Positions 31,194 to 40,107 of a stretch of 42,729 nucleotides of DNA are shown piece after piece. Position 1 is the stretch's first letter. The number at the start of each line of letters is the position of its first letter. The notes beneath the pieces are model-generated. The model had not been told where the DNA came from and ran no database searches. It saw nothing but the letters and a program-made list of their open reading frames with translations. The position numbers and the translations under genes were made by a program. The stretch lies in IMG/VR virus record IMGVR_UViG_3300036822_000280, positions 1 through 42,729 of that record; one strand, 5' to 3'. This DNA comes from a virus.

Positions 31194-31601
31194 ATGGCAC
31201 GCAAAGAACTCTACTACAGCGTATCTGATACCAAAGGTCGCGATGAGGGGAAAATGTTCCTCATCAAAGAAATGTCGGCAATGCAGGCGGAATGGTGGGC
31301 TATTAGGGTTTGTCTAGCACTTGGCAATGCGGGTGTAGAGATTCCCGAAAACATCGCGAATATGGGTATGGCAGGCATGGCTGTTGAGGGTTTGAAGATT
31401 GTTGCCAAAATTCCCGCCGATCAAGCCAAGCCTCTTTTGGATGAGTTGATGACATGCGTCTCAATAGTGCCAAATCCAGCAGATAAGAAAATTGTTCGAA
31501 ACCTGCTAGATGATGATATTGAGGAAGTGGCCACTCGGCTTAAATTGCGTGCTGAGGTGTTCAAGTTACATGTGGATTTTTTCACCGCCGCCGCCGCTTA
31601 G
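31194..31601 (+). CDS. tape-measure chaperone (G-like)
   Basis: 135 residues, helical (EMSAMQAEWWAIRVCLAL; DEEVATRLKLRAEVFKLH). Lying between tube and tape measure, it corresponds to λ G. It ends with VDFFTAAAA. The codons for FF lie on a perfect slippery heptamer (31577-31583), and a -1 shift there fuses it to the next ORF, as G-GT does in λ. Confidence 0.85.
   Translation: MARKELYYSVSDTKGRDEGKMFLIKEMSAMQAEWWAIRVCLALGNAGVEIPENIANMGMAGMAVEGLKIVAKIPADQAKPLLDELMTCVSIVPNPADKKIVRNLLDDDIEEVATRLKLRAEVFKLHVDFFTAAAA
31577..31583 (+). other. -1 ribosomal frameshift site
   Basis: T TTT TTC in the zero frame of the G-like gene, 15 bases before its stop codon. The -1 frame is open from there through the next ORF. 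A GC-rich tract follows, and an ATGGT/ACCAT hairpin at 31613-31627. Confidence 0.72.
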
Positions 31602-31816
31602 ATATCCCGCCAATGGTTCATGACCATCCTCCCGGACTAATCGAATGCGTGAATGTTCCCGCAACGATCAGCACCATTATTTCATGCGATATGAACTTAG
31701 CGACTCTTCATGACCTTGATACGCACTACGGGGTTGAAGACATGTGGCGGCTATTGGAAGTTATTACTGTTCATAACTACAACCAGAAATTAATGAACAA
31801 GCGGAGTGAAAGCTAA
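31583..31816 (+). CDS. frameshifted extension (GT-like T part) of the tape-measure chaperone
   Basis: The -1 frame continues HRRRRLDIPPMVHDHPPGLI and ends QKLMNKRSES, giving a 207-residue fusion of the two ORFs. An internal ATG at 31613 has no ribosome site upstream, which argues against independent translation. Its last base overlaps the tape-measure start. In λ, G and GT load and hold the tape measure; the same role is inferred here. Confidence 0.72.
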   Translation, partial: HRRRRLDIPPMVHDHPPGLIECVNVPATISTIISCDMNLATLHDLDTHYGVEDMWRLLEVITVHNYNQKLMNKRSES

Positions 31817-33642
31817 TGGCGACTATCATTGATGCTTTGGTGGTCACTCTTGGCCTGGATGCATCCGGTTTCAAAAAAGGGCAGGAAGAGACCAAAGAGA
31901 GTCTCGATAAGACCCGAAAAAACTCTGAACAGACAGCAAAAGATATGGAGGCCGCAGGTAAAAGAGCGGCCTCCTTCTTTGGATCCATTCGCACAGAATT
32001 GCTGGCGTTGGTTGGCGTAACACTTTCAGCCAATGGCATTAAAAACTTCATCACTAACACCGCTAATAGTCTGCAGCAACTAGGCATAAACTCCAAAGCA
32101 TTAGACATGTCTGCCAAGTCGCTGGATGGATGGGGGCGTGCTGCAGAGGCTGCAGGATCAAGCGCTGAGAAGATGCAGGGGACTCTGTCAGGCTTTCAGG
32201 ATGTGCTGACCCAGATTAGGACTGGTGGAGCTTCCGATAGCCCGTTATTTTCTGCTCTAGCATCGTTTGGTGGCGCGACAGGTGCTAACTTCGACTATCA
32301 GAAAGATAATTCCGAAGCCATCATGCGCAAGATTGCGCAAAACTGGAACAAGTTAAACGCTGATGCAAAACGACGTTTTGGGGGCATGTTTGGGTTCGAT
32401 AATGCCACGCAACAGGCTTTAAGCAGTGGGCAGTTAGTCACTGATGCAGGCCGGTTTGAAAAAACATCGAAAGCTACAGAGGATGCTACGAGAAAAGCCG
32501 CAGAATTAAACCGGCAACTCGTAGCTATGAAGCAAAATTTTTCTGCTGCATCCCAGGTGCTTTTAACTGCATTAATTCCTTATATCGAAAAGCTGATCCC
32601 TCTCATAGAGCGGTTTGGTGTCTGGATATCAAATCACGGCCCAGAGATACAGCAATTCTTTAAAGATACCGCAGATACCATACACAAGGTTTCAGATGCT
32701 GCTGGCGGTTGGCAGAACATCATGGAAGGACTTCTGATTTTTATCGGAGGGAAATGGCTGCTGGGAATGATTTCCGCTATCGGCGGTGTGAAAGGTGCTC
32801 TGGTAGCGCTATCGAGAGTAAGCCTTATCGCCGGGCTAGTTGAGTTGCAAAAATATGCAGAAGTGTTGGAGAAAAAATATGCATGGCTGACAAATAATCC
32901 GGTAGCAAACACGCTAAACGATTTGCCAGGAATGGATAAGACTGAAACCTACGGGAAAATGTTTCACGACTGGGTGCAGGAAAAAACCGGAATAAATCTT
33001 CCTAGAGCCGATGGGTATGGGCAAGTCAATCAAGAGGATCAGCGTTCTCAGCCAGCGAATGCGCCAAGGGGCATTCGGAATAACAACCCAGGAAACCTTA
33101 ACTTTGTTGGGCAAGCTGGTGCATCGAAAGAGCGTGGTGAAAACGGAAGGTTTGCTGTCTTTGGGTCAATGACGGATGGAGTTGCAGCGCTTTACAAGCA
33201 GATCCAACTCTACTTTAAGCGTGGCACTGACACTATTTCCGAGATCGTCAATAAGTATGCCCCAGAAAGTGACAATAACAATGTGATGGCTTACATCAAC
33301 TCGCTAGTCAAATCCACAGGGAAGGGAGCGAATGAGTCACTTAGCTCTGCTGATATGTCCACAATATTCAATCTCCTAAAAGGGATCATTAGCCATGAAA
33401 ATGGAAAAGGATATGTCAGTGATGACGAGATTATGCGCGGCATACAGGTTGGAGCAAAGGCAAGCATGCAGCGTGGTTCTGGCAGTTATGCTGGCCCTGC
33501 GGGGAATAAGACCGAAATTCATATAGGCAAGGCGGAATTTGTAACTTCAGCCAACAATCAGCAAGCCCTATCTAAAGACATTGAGCGCGGAGCTGGGCGG
33601 TCAAGCATGCTGACCCCATCACTTACTGGTCAGGGTGGTTAA
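31816..33642 (+). CDS. tape measure protein with C-terminal peptidoglycan-hydrolase-like module
   Basis: 608 residues. Residues 1-60 (VVTLGLDASGFKKGQEETKE) are the classic tape-measure start; residues 60-300 are helical; residues 290-350 are hydrophobic. From about residue 417 (RGIRNNNPGNLNF, GRFAVFGSMTDGVAALYKQI, VNKYAPESDNNNVMAYINSL) it resembles the P5-like lytic tail module, which locally opens peptidoglycan during DNA entry. Protein length sets tail length. Confidence 0.87.
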   Translation: MATIIDALVVTLGLDASGFKKGQEETKESLDKTRKNSEQTAKDMEAAGKRAASFFGSIRTELLALVGVTLSANGIKNFITNTANSLQQLGINSKALDMSAKSLDGWGRAAEAAGSSAEKMQGTLSGFQDVLTQIRTGGASDSPLFSALASFGGATGANFDYQKDNSEAIMRKIAQNWNKLNADAKRRFGGMFGFDNATQQALSSGQLVTDAGRFEKTSKATEDATRKAAELNRQLVAMKQNFSAASQVLLTALIPYIEKLIPLIERFGVWISNHGPEIQQFFKDTADTIHKVSDAAGGWQNIMEGLLIFIGGKWLLGMISAIGGVKGALVALSRVSLIAGLVELQKYAEVLEKKYAWLTNNPVANTLNDLPGMDKTETYGKMFHDWVQEKTGINLPRADGYGQVNQEDQRSQPANAPRGIRNNNPGNLNFVGQAGASKERGENGRFAVFGSMTDGVAALYKQIQLYFKRGTDTISEIVNKYAPESDNNNVMAYINSLVKSTGKGANESLSSADMSTIFNLLKGIISHENGKGYVSDDEIMRGIQVGAKASMQRGSGSYAGPAGNKTEIHIGKAEFVTSANNQQALSKDIERGAGRSSMLTPSLTGQGG

Positions 33643-33643
33643 C

Positions 33644-34453
33644 ATGGCATTTTCACTTAATGAAACGACGCTGATAAATGCCATTAACGGCGGTGGTCTG
33701 CTTTCCATCCTGAATAGCACGCTTTCTCCTGGTTATGGAATATACACGTCAGGAGGTGTTTTAAAGGCGTTAAGACCAACCTCGTTTCTGGGGATTGAGT
33801 ATGGGGCTGACGCTGCTGTTGTATCGGCACCTATAGAGCAGGGTTCTTATAATTCCTACAACAAGGTTAAGCGACCGCCAGTTATTAGAGTCGCATTTAC
33901 CCTTGAGGGCTGGTCTGGGTTTAGCGGTGGATTGCCAAATCTGACCAATTTCTCCCTAACAAGTAGGTCTGACACCTTGGCCGCCCTGGATGACATGGTG
34001 AGTAGCGCACAGGTTTATGATATCGAAACCCCAGACACGACTTACGAAAGCTATGACCTGATCCGTTACAACTATCGAACCTCAGATAGAGAGGTAACTC
34101 TTCTTACTGTAGAGGCTATTTTTCAGGCCGTTCTGCAGGAGGCGGAGGTCAAGATAACCAGTAACACAGGGAACGACCCGGGTGATGTGCCGACATTCGG
34201 CGTAAAGGGTGCAAATGGCCGCACGATTATTGGGAACTCAACAACATCAGGTGCAACCCTTGTCGATGTTAAGGGAGCTTTAAGCGGCCTTAAAAGCTCT
34301 CTATCAAGCGCATCTACCAAAGTAGCATCATCGGTAAGTTCCGCAGTTTCAGGGGTAACAAGTGGTGTTACTGGGGCGATTAATGGTGCCGCAACCTCCT
34401 CCATCAACAAGCTATCTGATGCCGTTACTGAACTGGTCAAGGGGTTGTCATAA
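33644..34453 (+). CDS. tail/baseplate protein, 269 aa
   Basis: Start at 33644 (MAFSLNETTLINAINGGGLL) after GGGTGG. PPVIRVAFTLEGWSGFSGGL and SRSDTLAALDDMVSSAQVYD form a β domain; residues 210-269 are Ser/Ala/Val repeats (SSAVSGVTSGVTGAING). Position between tape measure and hub suggests a baseplate-hub accessory protein. Family not named with confidence. Confidence 0.7.
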   Translation: MAFSLNETTLINAINGGGLLSILNSTLSPGYGIYTSGGVLKALRPTSFLGIEYGADAAVVSAPIEQGSYNSYNKVKRPPVIRVAFTLEGWSGFSGGLPNLTNFSLTSRSDTLAALDDMVSSAQVYDIETPDTTYESYDLIRYNYRTSDREVTLLTVEAIFQAVLQEAEVKITSNTGNDPGDVPTFGVKGANGRTIIGNSTTSGATLVDVKGALSGLKSSLSSASTKVASSVSSAVSGVTSGVTGAINGAATSSINKLSDAVTELVKGLS

Positions 34454-34764
34454 TGCAGGAAATCACCCTAAAGCCAATAAAGGCGCAGCAGGTAAGTGTC
34501 ACAATTGGTGGGCAAGCATGCCAAATAAGACTGGTGCAAAGAACTACTGGCCTATTTATTGATGTTGCCTTGGGTGATCTGTGGATTGTCCAAGGCGTGA
34601 TTTGTCTAAATTGCAATAAATTGGTCAGGTATGCACACCTGGGGCTGCAAGGTGAATTGTTCTTTGCTGACACGGTAGGTGACGCCGATCCGATTTATGA
34701 CGAACTGGGTACGAGATTCCGGCTTTTCTATGCAACTAAAGAAGAAATGGAAACTGCACAATGA
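34453..34764 (+). CDS. baseplate plug-like protein, 103 aa
   Basis: Begins MQEITLKPIKAQQVSVTIGG; β-rich throughout (IRLVQRTTGLFIDVALGDLW), ending FRLFYATKEEMETAQ. This is the short protein that precedes the hub in this baseplate type, probably closing the tube end. Both ends overlap neighbours. Confidence 0.75.
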   Translation: MQEITLKPIKAQQVSVTIGGQACQIRLVQRTTGLFIDVALGDLWIVQGVICLNCNKLVRYAHLGLQGELFFADTVGDADPIYDELGTRFRLFYATKEEMETAQ

Positions 34765-35618
34765 CATACAAAAAACGCAGCCTTAAGTTTCAGTTCACAC
34801 TTAAAAGCGGTGCCTTTGACGATCGCGGTGGAAATATACTCACGATAGATAATATCAAGGCCGAACTAGAGGTTGGGGCTTATGGCGGCGTAACTGGGAC
34901 AACTCTTGATGCCAGGGTATATGGCCTAAGCATGGAAAAAATGGCCCTCCTGAGTTACAAGGGCATCCAGCTAAATGGCGCAAAGCAAAACATGATTAAA
35001 ATTTGGGCTGACGAAGAACCTATATTTTTTGGCTCCATCATGAACTGCTTTGCCGACATGAACCAGATGCCCGACGCGCCACTGCACATAATGGCGACAG
35101 CAACTGGGTTTGAACAATCTGTGATTGCTGCTGATTTTTCCGCTAAGGGAAGCGTATCAGTAGCTGACATCATCACTTCGATCGCCAAATCAATTGGGTA
35201 TACGGTTGTAAATAATGGGGTCAAGGATGTAAGAGATAACCCCTACTACAGTGGTGACCCAATAAGCCAGATTAGGCAATGTGCAAGAGATGCAGGTATA
35301 GAGATTGATATCAGTTTAATGGTTATCTCTATTTGGCCAAGAGGCGGGAGCAAGGATGAGGTAAAACCTTTTATTTCCCCAGAATATGGGTTAATTGGGT
35401 ATCCTGTTTTTAATAATTATGGCATTAGCTTTTCATGCATCTATAGCAACTTGATTATCAGGGGGCGGGAGCTTGAGCTGGTTACTAGCCTTCCTAACGC
35501 TTCAGGGACGTACACCATTCAGGCCGCAAAACATTACCTCTCCACATGGACGGAAGGAGGCCCATGGATGACGACAGGATGGGCCAGTATTGGTCCTATA
35601 ACCGGAGGGCTGCAATGA
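34761..35618 (+). CDS. baseplate hub protein
   Basis: 285 residues. KFQFTLKSGAFDDRGGNILT, ELEVGAYGGVTGTTLDARVY and MATATGFEQSVIAA fit hub proteins related to Mu gp44/P2 gpD (first domain and second β-barrel). It links tube and spike. ATGA overlap with the spike gene. Confidence 0.75.
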   Translation: MTYKKRSLKFQFTLKSGAFDDRGGNILTIDNIKAELEVGAYGGVTGTTLDARVYGLSMEKMALLSYKGIQLNGAKQNMIKIWADEEPIFFGSIMNCFADMNQMPDAPLHIMATATGFEQSVIAADFSAKGSVSVADIITSIAKSIGYTVVNNGVKDVRDNPYYSGDPISQIRQCARDAGIEIDISLMVISIWPRGGSKDEVKPFISPEYGLIGYPVFNNYGISFSCIYSNLIIRGRELELVTSLPNASGTYTIQAAKHYLSTWTEGGPWMTTGWASIGPITGGLQ

Positions 35619-36241
35619 GCACTAACTTATTTACGGCTCGGCCACAAGACACCACATCAGATGCTAATGTCCAGGAATTTCTGATGTATCAGTTCCTAAT
35701 GCGGCAGTCTTTTATAAATTTAGTAGTTGTGGTTGGAGTTTCAGATGATGGAAACTCCGTTGATGTAAGGCCAGTGGTTCATGGCTTCACAGGAACAGGG
35801 GATAAGATAGAAAAGGGAATTGTGTTCGGCATCCCAGTCTGGCGACTTCAACGCGGATCCAGTGCGGTTAAAATGAAGCCAGTAATCGGTGACATAGGGT
35901 TGGCGGCCTGTTGTGATAGAGACATAACCAACGTCAAAAACACAAAGGCCCCAAGCTTGCCTGGCTCCAATCGCGCCCATAGCCAAGCCGATGCAATTTA
36001 TCTAGGCGGTGTTCTTAATCATGAACCATCTCAATATATTGATTTTGCAGATGGGGAAATAACTATCGTATCGCCAGCAAAAGTGCGAATCCATGCCCCA
36101 ATATCATCATTTGAGGGTGATGTTGAAGTCACTGGTAAAGTGACGGCAAATGGCGACGTTGTAGGTGCGGGAATTTCTCTATCAACACATGTCCACGGAG
36201 GAGTAGAATCGGGAGGTTCAAATACTTCGGGGCCAGAATAG
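35615..36241 (+). CDS. baseplate spike protein (Gp138/gpV-like)
   Basis: 208 residues from ATG 35615 (GGAGGG upstream). An OB-like domain (NSVDVRPVVHGFTGTGDKIE; GDIGLAACCDRDI) is followed by a β-helix (SFEGDVEVTGKVTANGDVV) and a tip ending THVHGGVESGGSNTSGPE. The HxH near the tip is the usual iron-binding motif of phage spikes. It pierces the outer membrane on contraction. Confidence 0.88.
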   Translation: MSTNLFTARPQDTTSDANVQEFLMYQFLMRQSFINLVVVVGVSDDGNSVDVRPVVHGFTGTGDKIEKGIVFGIPVWRLQRGSSAVKMKPVIGDIGLAACCDRDITNVKNTKAPSLPGSNRAHSQADAIYLGGVLNHEPSQYIDFADGEITIVSPAKVRIHAPISSFEGDVEVTGKVTANGDVVGAGISLSTHVHGGVESGGSNTSGPE

Positions 36242-36242
36242 T

Positions 36243-36824
36243 ATGTTAATCAAGCATGGTATTATTTCTTTATTCCTAATGTGTTCATCCAGTTATGCTG
36301 CTGATTTTGTGGATACAACCCTTTCAAATGGGGTGAAGTTAAGTGTCGCATGCTCTCAAAGCTTGATTGGGGGGAGTTCTGGTTCACTTTCACCATGCAT
36401 AAAAGTTGTTGAAAACGACCCAGATGATGAATCGCCTTATGTGGCTGTAACATTTGGGACGGAAGATTTTAGAGCGGTCGAGAAAGTAATTGGAAAGGCC
36501 TTCATGATTGTCTACGACCGAGGAAACATAACGGTACCAGTAGACAAGATCATCCCTGCATATAATGGCGGTATGGTTGCCATGTATGGGAGGGGCGTAT
36601 CAAGTGAAATATTACATTCAAAGTATGTTTATCTGATTATTCCTGGCGGCAAGAAGGTGGACATAAAGTCCAGCATTTCCTCAAACAACAAGGCTGCCAG
36701 ATGCAAGGAGGAGGCAGATCAGTTTATGTCCTCAAATGAGCAGTTTATGTATCCAGACCCATCATGGGCTGCCAATAGTGCCAGCATTCATTCCAGATAT
36801 TACTTAGATTGCATAAACAGATAG
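36243..36824 (+). CDS. secreted protein inserted in the baseplate cluster
   Basis: 193 residues. Signal peptide near MLIKHGIISLFLMCSSSYAA; the mature part has at least four cysteines, so disulfides in the periplasm are likely. It is β-rich (VKLSVACSQSLIGGS; NITVPVDKIIPAYNG). The gene starts one base after the spike stop with only a weak GGGG site and is followed by a terminator. It splits the spike gene from the wedge gene, which are normally adjacent. No family recognised; superinfection exclusion is one possibility. Confidence 0.75.
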   Translation: MLIKHGIISLFLMCSSSYAADFVDTTLSNGVKLSVACSQSLIGGSSGSLSPCIKVVENDPDDESPYVAVTFGTEDFRAVEKVIGKAFMIVYDRGNITVPVDKIIPAYNGGMVAMYGRGVSSEILHSKYVYLIIPGGKKVDIKSSISSNNKAARCKEEADQFMSSNEQFMYPDPSWAANSASIHSRYYLDCINR

Positions 36825-36839
36825 AACATTATTGAAACC

Positions 36840-36862
36840 AACCCGCTCCGGCGGGTTTTTTT
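36840..36862 (+). terminator. intrinsic terminator inside the tail operon
   Basis: AACCCGC, loop TCCG, GCGGGTT, then seven T. It lies 16 bases before the next gene start, so baseplate genes downstream need Q antitermination. Confidence 0.88.
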
Positions 36863-36877
36863 ATGCCCGGAGAAAAC

Positions 36878-37237
36878 ATGATCACGAAGTCGATGCTTCT
36901 GAACACTGACACGTGGGACTTGCAGCTTGATGATTTCGGCAACATTGCGCAGACAGAAAACCCTTATGCAGTAGCCCAAGACGTTTCCACCGCCTGCAGT
37001 ACCTTTTCCGGCGAGTGTTGGTATGACACCACGCTGGGGTTGCCGTATTACGAGAAAATCCTAGGCCACTGGCCAGGCACTCAATATGTGAATACCAAGT
37101 TGCAAACCGAAGCTAAAAAGCTCCCATACGTCCAATCAGCAACCTGCTCAATTGTCATTGGCCAGTCAGACCGGAAAGCGTCTGGCGTCATGGTCATCAC
37201 CGACACGAACAACGTAGAAAGCACCATTCAACTCTGA
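36878..37237 (+). CDS. baseplate wedge protein (Mu gp46/T4 gp25-like)
   Basis: 119 residues from ATG 36878 (GGAG six bases upstream). DWDL-type start (NTDTWDLQLDDFGNIAQTEN) then YAVAQDVSTACSTFSGECWY and TTLGLPYYEKILG is typical of gp46 wedge proteins. It helps to start sheath assembly. Confidence 0.85.
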   Translation: MITKSMLLNTDTWDLQLDDFGNIAQTENPYAVAQDVSTACSTFSGECWYDTTLGLPYYEKILGHWPGTQYVNTKLQTEAKKLPYVQSATCSIVIGQSDRKASGVMVITDTNNVESTIQL

Positions 37238-37244
37238 GGCATTC

Positions 37245-38483
37245 ATGGCTGATTCCGTAACAGTAACTACTGCCGTACCTGCCGTGACTATCACTGCAAC
37301 AGGATTGGCAATCCCTGACGAACTGGACATTCTCAACGGCCGCCTGAGCGACTTAGATACCGCGATGGGTGGTGGCATGAGTACTAGCCTGACGACGCCA
37401 CAAGGCCAGATAGCCATGAGTGACACCGCCATCATTGCAGCAAAGAATGATGAGTTGGCAGAGTTGACCAATCTAATTAACCCAGATTACAGCTCAGGTC
37501 GCTATCAAGATGGTATAGCGCGGATCTACTTTATTGATCGCATTGCAGCGACGGGAACAATTGTCACTGCCACATGTACTGGACTTGTTGGAACGGTGAT
37601 TCCGGCCAATAGCGTAGCAGTCGATGATAGCGGATATATCTATTACTCCCTGGCTGCGGCAACAATACCAGCCCTTGGGTCGATTGATGTTGTCTTTCAG
37701 AACCTGAATACGGGCCCAATTGCTTGTCCAATTGGGGCATTGAATTCTATCTACAAGGCGGTTAATGGCTGGTCTAGCGTGAATAACGCAACGGCTGGGG
37801 TTGTGGGAAATGACGTGGAGGGGAGGGCCAACTTCGAATATAGGCGCAAACAATCGGTAGCAAAAAACGCAGTAAATACACTGGGTGCTATCTACGCGGC
37901 TGTGCTTGCAGTTGATGGTGTGAGTGATGCGTATGTTACTGACAATAAGACAGGATCTGCCGTGACCAAGGGCGTTACAAACTATAGCGTACTAGCCCAT
38001 TCAATTTACGTAGCAGCATACGGCGGCGCAGCAGCTGACATCGGTAATGCCATATTTCGCTCCTCCCCTCCTGGTGTGGATATGAATGGATCAACCAGCG
38101 TTGTCATTCAAGATACAGAAAATTATGTATACCCATATCCAGAATACACCATTAAATGGGTGACGCCAGCGGCGATAAGTGTTCACTTCCACGTTCAATT
38201 GCAAGAAAACGATTTGCTTCCATCAGATATAACTGCGCAGGTTCAGCAATCCATTATCAACTCCTTCAATGGAGAGGATGGCGGTACAAGGGCTAGAATC
38301 GGCTCTAAGATTTTTGCGGGAAGATATTATTCTGGCATTCAAGATATTGACCAAGACAACGTTAACATCTTGGGAGTGACAATTTCTAAAGATGGAACAA
38401 CATATTCCTCATCTGTTGAGTTCGGCATTGACCAGATACCAACAATAGATGCAACGAATATTACGGTTGAACTGGTGGCATAA
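37245..38483 (+). CDS. baseplate J-like protein (Mu gp47-type)
   Basis: 412 residues. DELDILNGRLSDLDTAMGGG, SLTTPQGQIAMSDTAII and VGNDVEGRANFEYRRKQSVA are Baseplate_J features; residues 310-400 form β domains. It joins wedge and fibre attachment. Begins seven bases after the wedge stop. Confidence 0.87.
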   Translation: MADSVTVTTAVPAVTITATGLAIPDELDILNGRLSDLDTAMGGGMSTSLTTPQGQIAMSDTAIIAAKNDELAELTNLINPDYSSGRYQDGIARIYFIDRIAATGTIVTATCTGLVGTVIPANSVAVDDSGYIYYSLAAATIPALGSIDVVFQNLNTGPIACPIGALNSIYKAVNGWSSVNNATAGVVGNDVEGRANFEYRRKQSVAKNAVNTLGAIYAAVLAVDGVSDAYVTDNKTGSAVTKGVTNYSVLAHSIYVAAYGGAAADIGNAIFRSSPPGVDMNGSTSVVIQDTENYVYPYPEYTIKWVTPAAISVHFHVQLQENDLLPSDITAQVQQSIINSFNGEDGGTRARIGSKIFAGRYYSGIQDIDQDNVNILGVTISKDGTTYSSSVEFGIDQIPTIDATNITVELVA

Positions 38484-39070
38484 TGGAAAATTATGCAGAC
38501 ACGATACTATCTCAATATGCTGGCAGCCCTAAATTACTTGGGTTGATCGATACCTTCAATCAGACAATGGACACTGGAGTGTTCCTTGATAATTTCTATG
38601 ATTTAATCTGGAACATAGAGACGGCAGACACATATGGGCTTGATGTGTGGGGTAAGATAGTCGTCGTTAGTAGACTGCTAAAAGTAACCCCAAGTGAAAA
38701 ATATTTCGGTTTCGAAGAGGCGTTAAGCACTCCGCCAGAAATTGGCGATCCACGGCCATTCGATCAGGCACCATTTTATACTGGTGAACAAGCAACAAAT
38801 ACTGTCAGCTTATCAAATGACGTATATCGCAAATTAATCATGCTGAAGGCAATGGCGAACATTACTGATTGCACAATACCAAGCATGAACAAAATGCTGA
38901 TGTATATGTTTAGCGGAAGCGGCAAAGCATACGTTCGTAATGATGGCGGGATGGTAATGAGCTATGTATTTGAGTTTGCGCTATCACCATCTGAGCTTGC
39001 AATAGTTCAGAGTTCTGGTGCGTTACCATCTCCTGCGGGTGTGACCGTTAATATTGTCCAGGAATCATAA
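38483..39070 (+). CDS. DUF2612 baseplate protein (tail protein I position)
   Basis: 195 residues. YADTILSQYAGSPKLLGLID at the start, LDNFYDLIWNIETADTYGLD, then WGKIVVVSRLL is the DUF2612 pattern. It lies between J-like and fibre genes, where P2 has gpI and Mu has gp48. It connects fibres to baseplate. Confidence 0.85.
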   Translation: MENYADTILSQYAGSPKLLGLIDTFNQTMDTGVFLDNFYDLIWNIETADTYGLDVWGKIVVVSRLLKVTPSEKYFGFEEALSTPPEIGDPRPFDQAPFYTGEQATNTVSLSNDVYRKLIMLKAMANITDCTIPSMNKMLMYMFSGSGKAYVRNDGGMVMSYVFEFALSPSELAIVQSSGALPSPAGVTVNIVQES

Positions 39071-39090
39071 CAAATAAACTCGGTGCAAAT

Positions 39091-40092
39091 ATGCAATCAA
39101 GCTCATCTCCTAAAAAAATATCAGTACCATTTGCAAATACTGGCGAAAAACAAAACGTACCCGACGCATCTCAAATAGGTATTGATGGGGGCCGCGCATC
39201 GTACACGGATGGATTCCCACCACTAACAAGAACCCCTATTTCGGCTGGAGGAATCCCACCTTTTGGAACTGATTTTAATGGGGTTCTATTTGACCTGTCA
39301 TCTTCAGCAAGATGGACGGCGGCAGGTGGTGCTTATTCATATGACTCAACGTTTTCTACGTCTGTAGGCGGTTATCCAAAATCTTCAATTTTGCTAAATG
39401 ATAGTAAAGATGGGTTATGGTTAAATACTGCTGAAAACAACATTAAATCACCAGAATCCTCAAATTCAGGCTGGGTTCCGTTTGGTTCATACGGGATAAC
39501 TTACATAACCGCTACAAGCACGGCAAATATTGTTCTTACACCGGCACAAGCATCCAAAAAAATAATTACTCTTTATGGTAATGTCGGGGGGCCAGTAACA
39601 TTGGTTTTCCCTACGTGGGTTGGCGAATGGACAATTATAAACAGATCTCAATCTAGCTATTTTATTTGCAAAACTGCTTCTGGATCATTCTCTGCCACTA
39701 TCTGGTTCGGGGCCACAACTGAGGTGGTTGGCAATGGTGCTGATATTATACAAAAATTCCCATCTCAACGTTCTGCGGGTGGAGGGTGTTTTATCAACTC
39801 AGGCTTGAAAATGATGTGGGGAAGAACATCTGCTGTAACCAATATACCAACGTCAAATGGAGCCTTTGAGAGTTCCGCAGTTGGGGTTACACCCACATTT
39901 CTAGATGAAGGCATTACATATATTTTTAATAATATATTTACTGTTAGTTTAACCCCTAATGATATAGGGGGAGTCGGCCTAGAAGAGTCTTCATGGATCA
40001 ACTCAACATCAACATCATCGTTTACATATTTATGCTCGAGTAGACAAAATGGCGCGACGCTTTATACGTCATGGCTTGTTATCGGTAATTAG
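39091..40092 (+). CDS. tail fibre/host-recognition protein
   Basis: 333 residues. KISVPFANTGEKQNVPDASQ then GGRASYTDGFPPLTRTPISA and GGIPPFGTDFNGVLFDLSSS is the conserved N-terminal adaptor of many enterobacterial tail fibres. Residues 130-333 are β-rich. The region is more AT-rich than the baseplate genes, as common for exchanged receptor-binding modules. Confidence 0.8.
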   Translation: MQSSSSPKKISVPFANTGEKQNVPDASQIGIDGGRASYTDGFPPLTRTPISAGGIPPFGTDFNGVLFDLSSSARWTAAGGAYSYDSTFSTSVGGYPKSSILLNDSKDGLWLNTAENNIKSPESSNSGWVPFGSYGITYITATSTANIVLTPAQASKKIITLYGNVGGPVTLVFPTWVGEWTIINRSQSSYFICKTASGSFSATIWFGATTEVVGNGADIIQKFPSQRSAGGGCFINSGLKMMWGRTSAVTNIPTSNGAFESSAVGVTPTFLDEGITYIFNNIFTVSLTPNDIGGVGLEESSWINSTSTSSFTYLCSSRQNGATLYTSWLVIGN

Positions 40093-40107
40093 AAGAGGCT
40101 TGAATAA

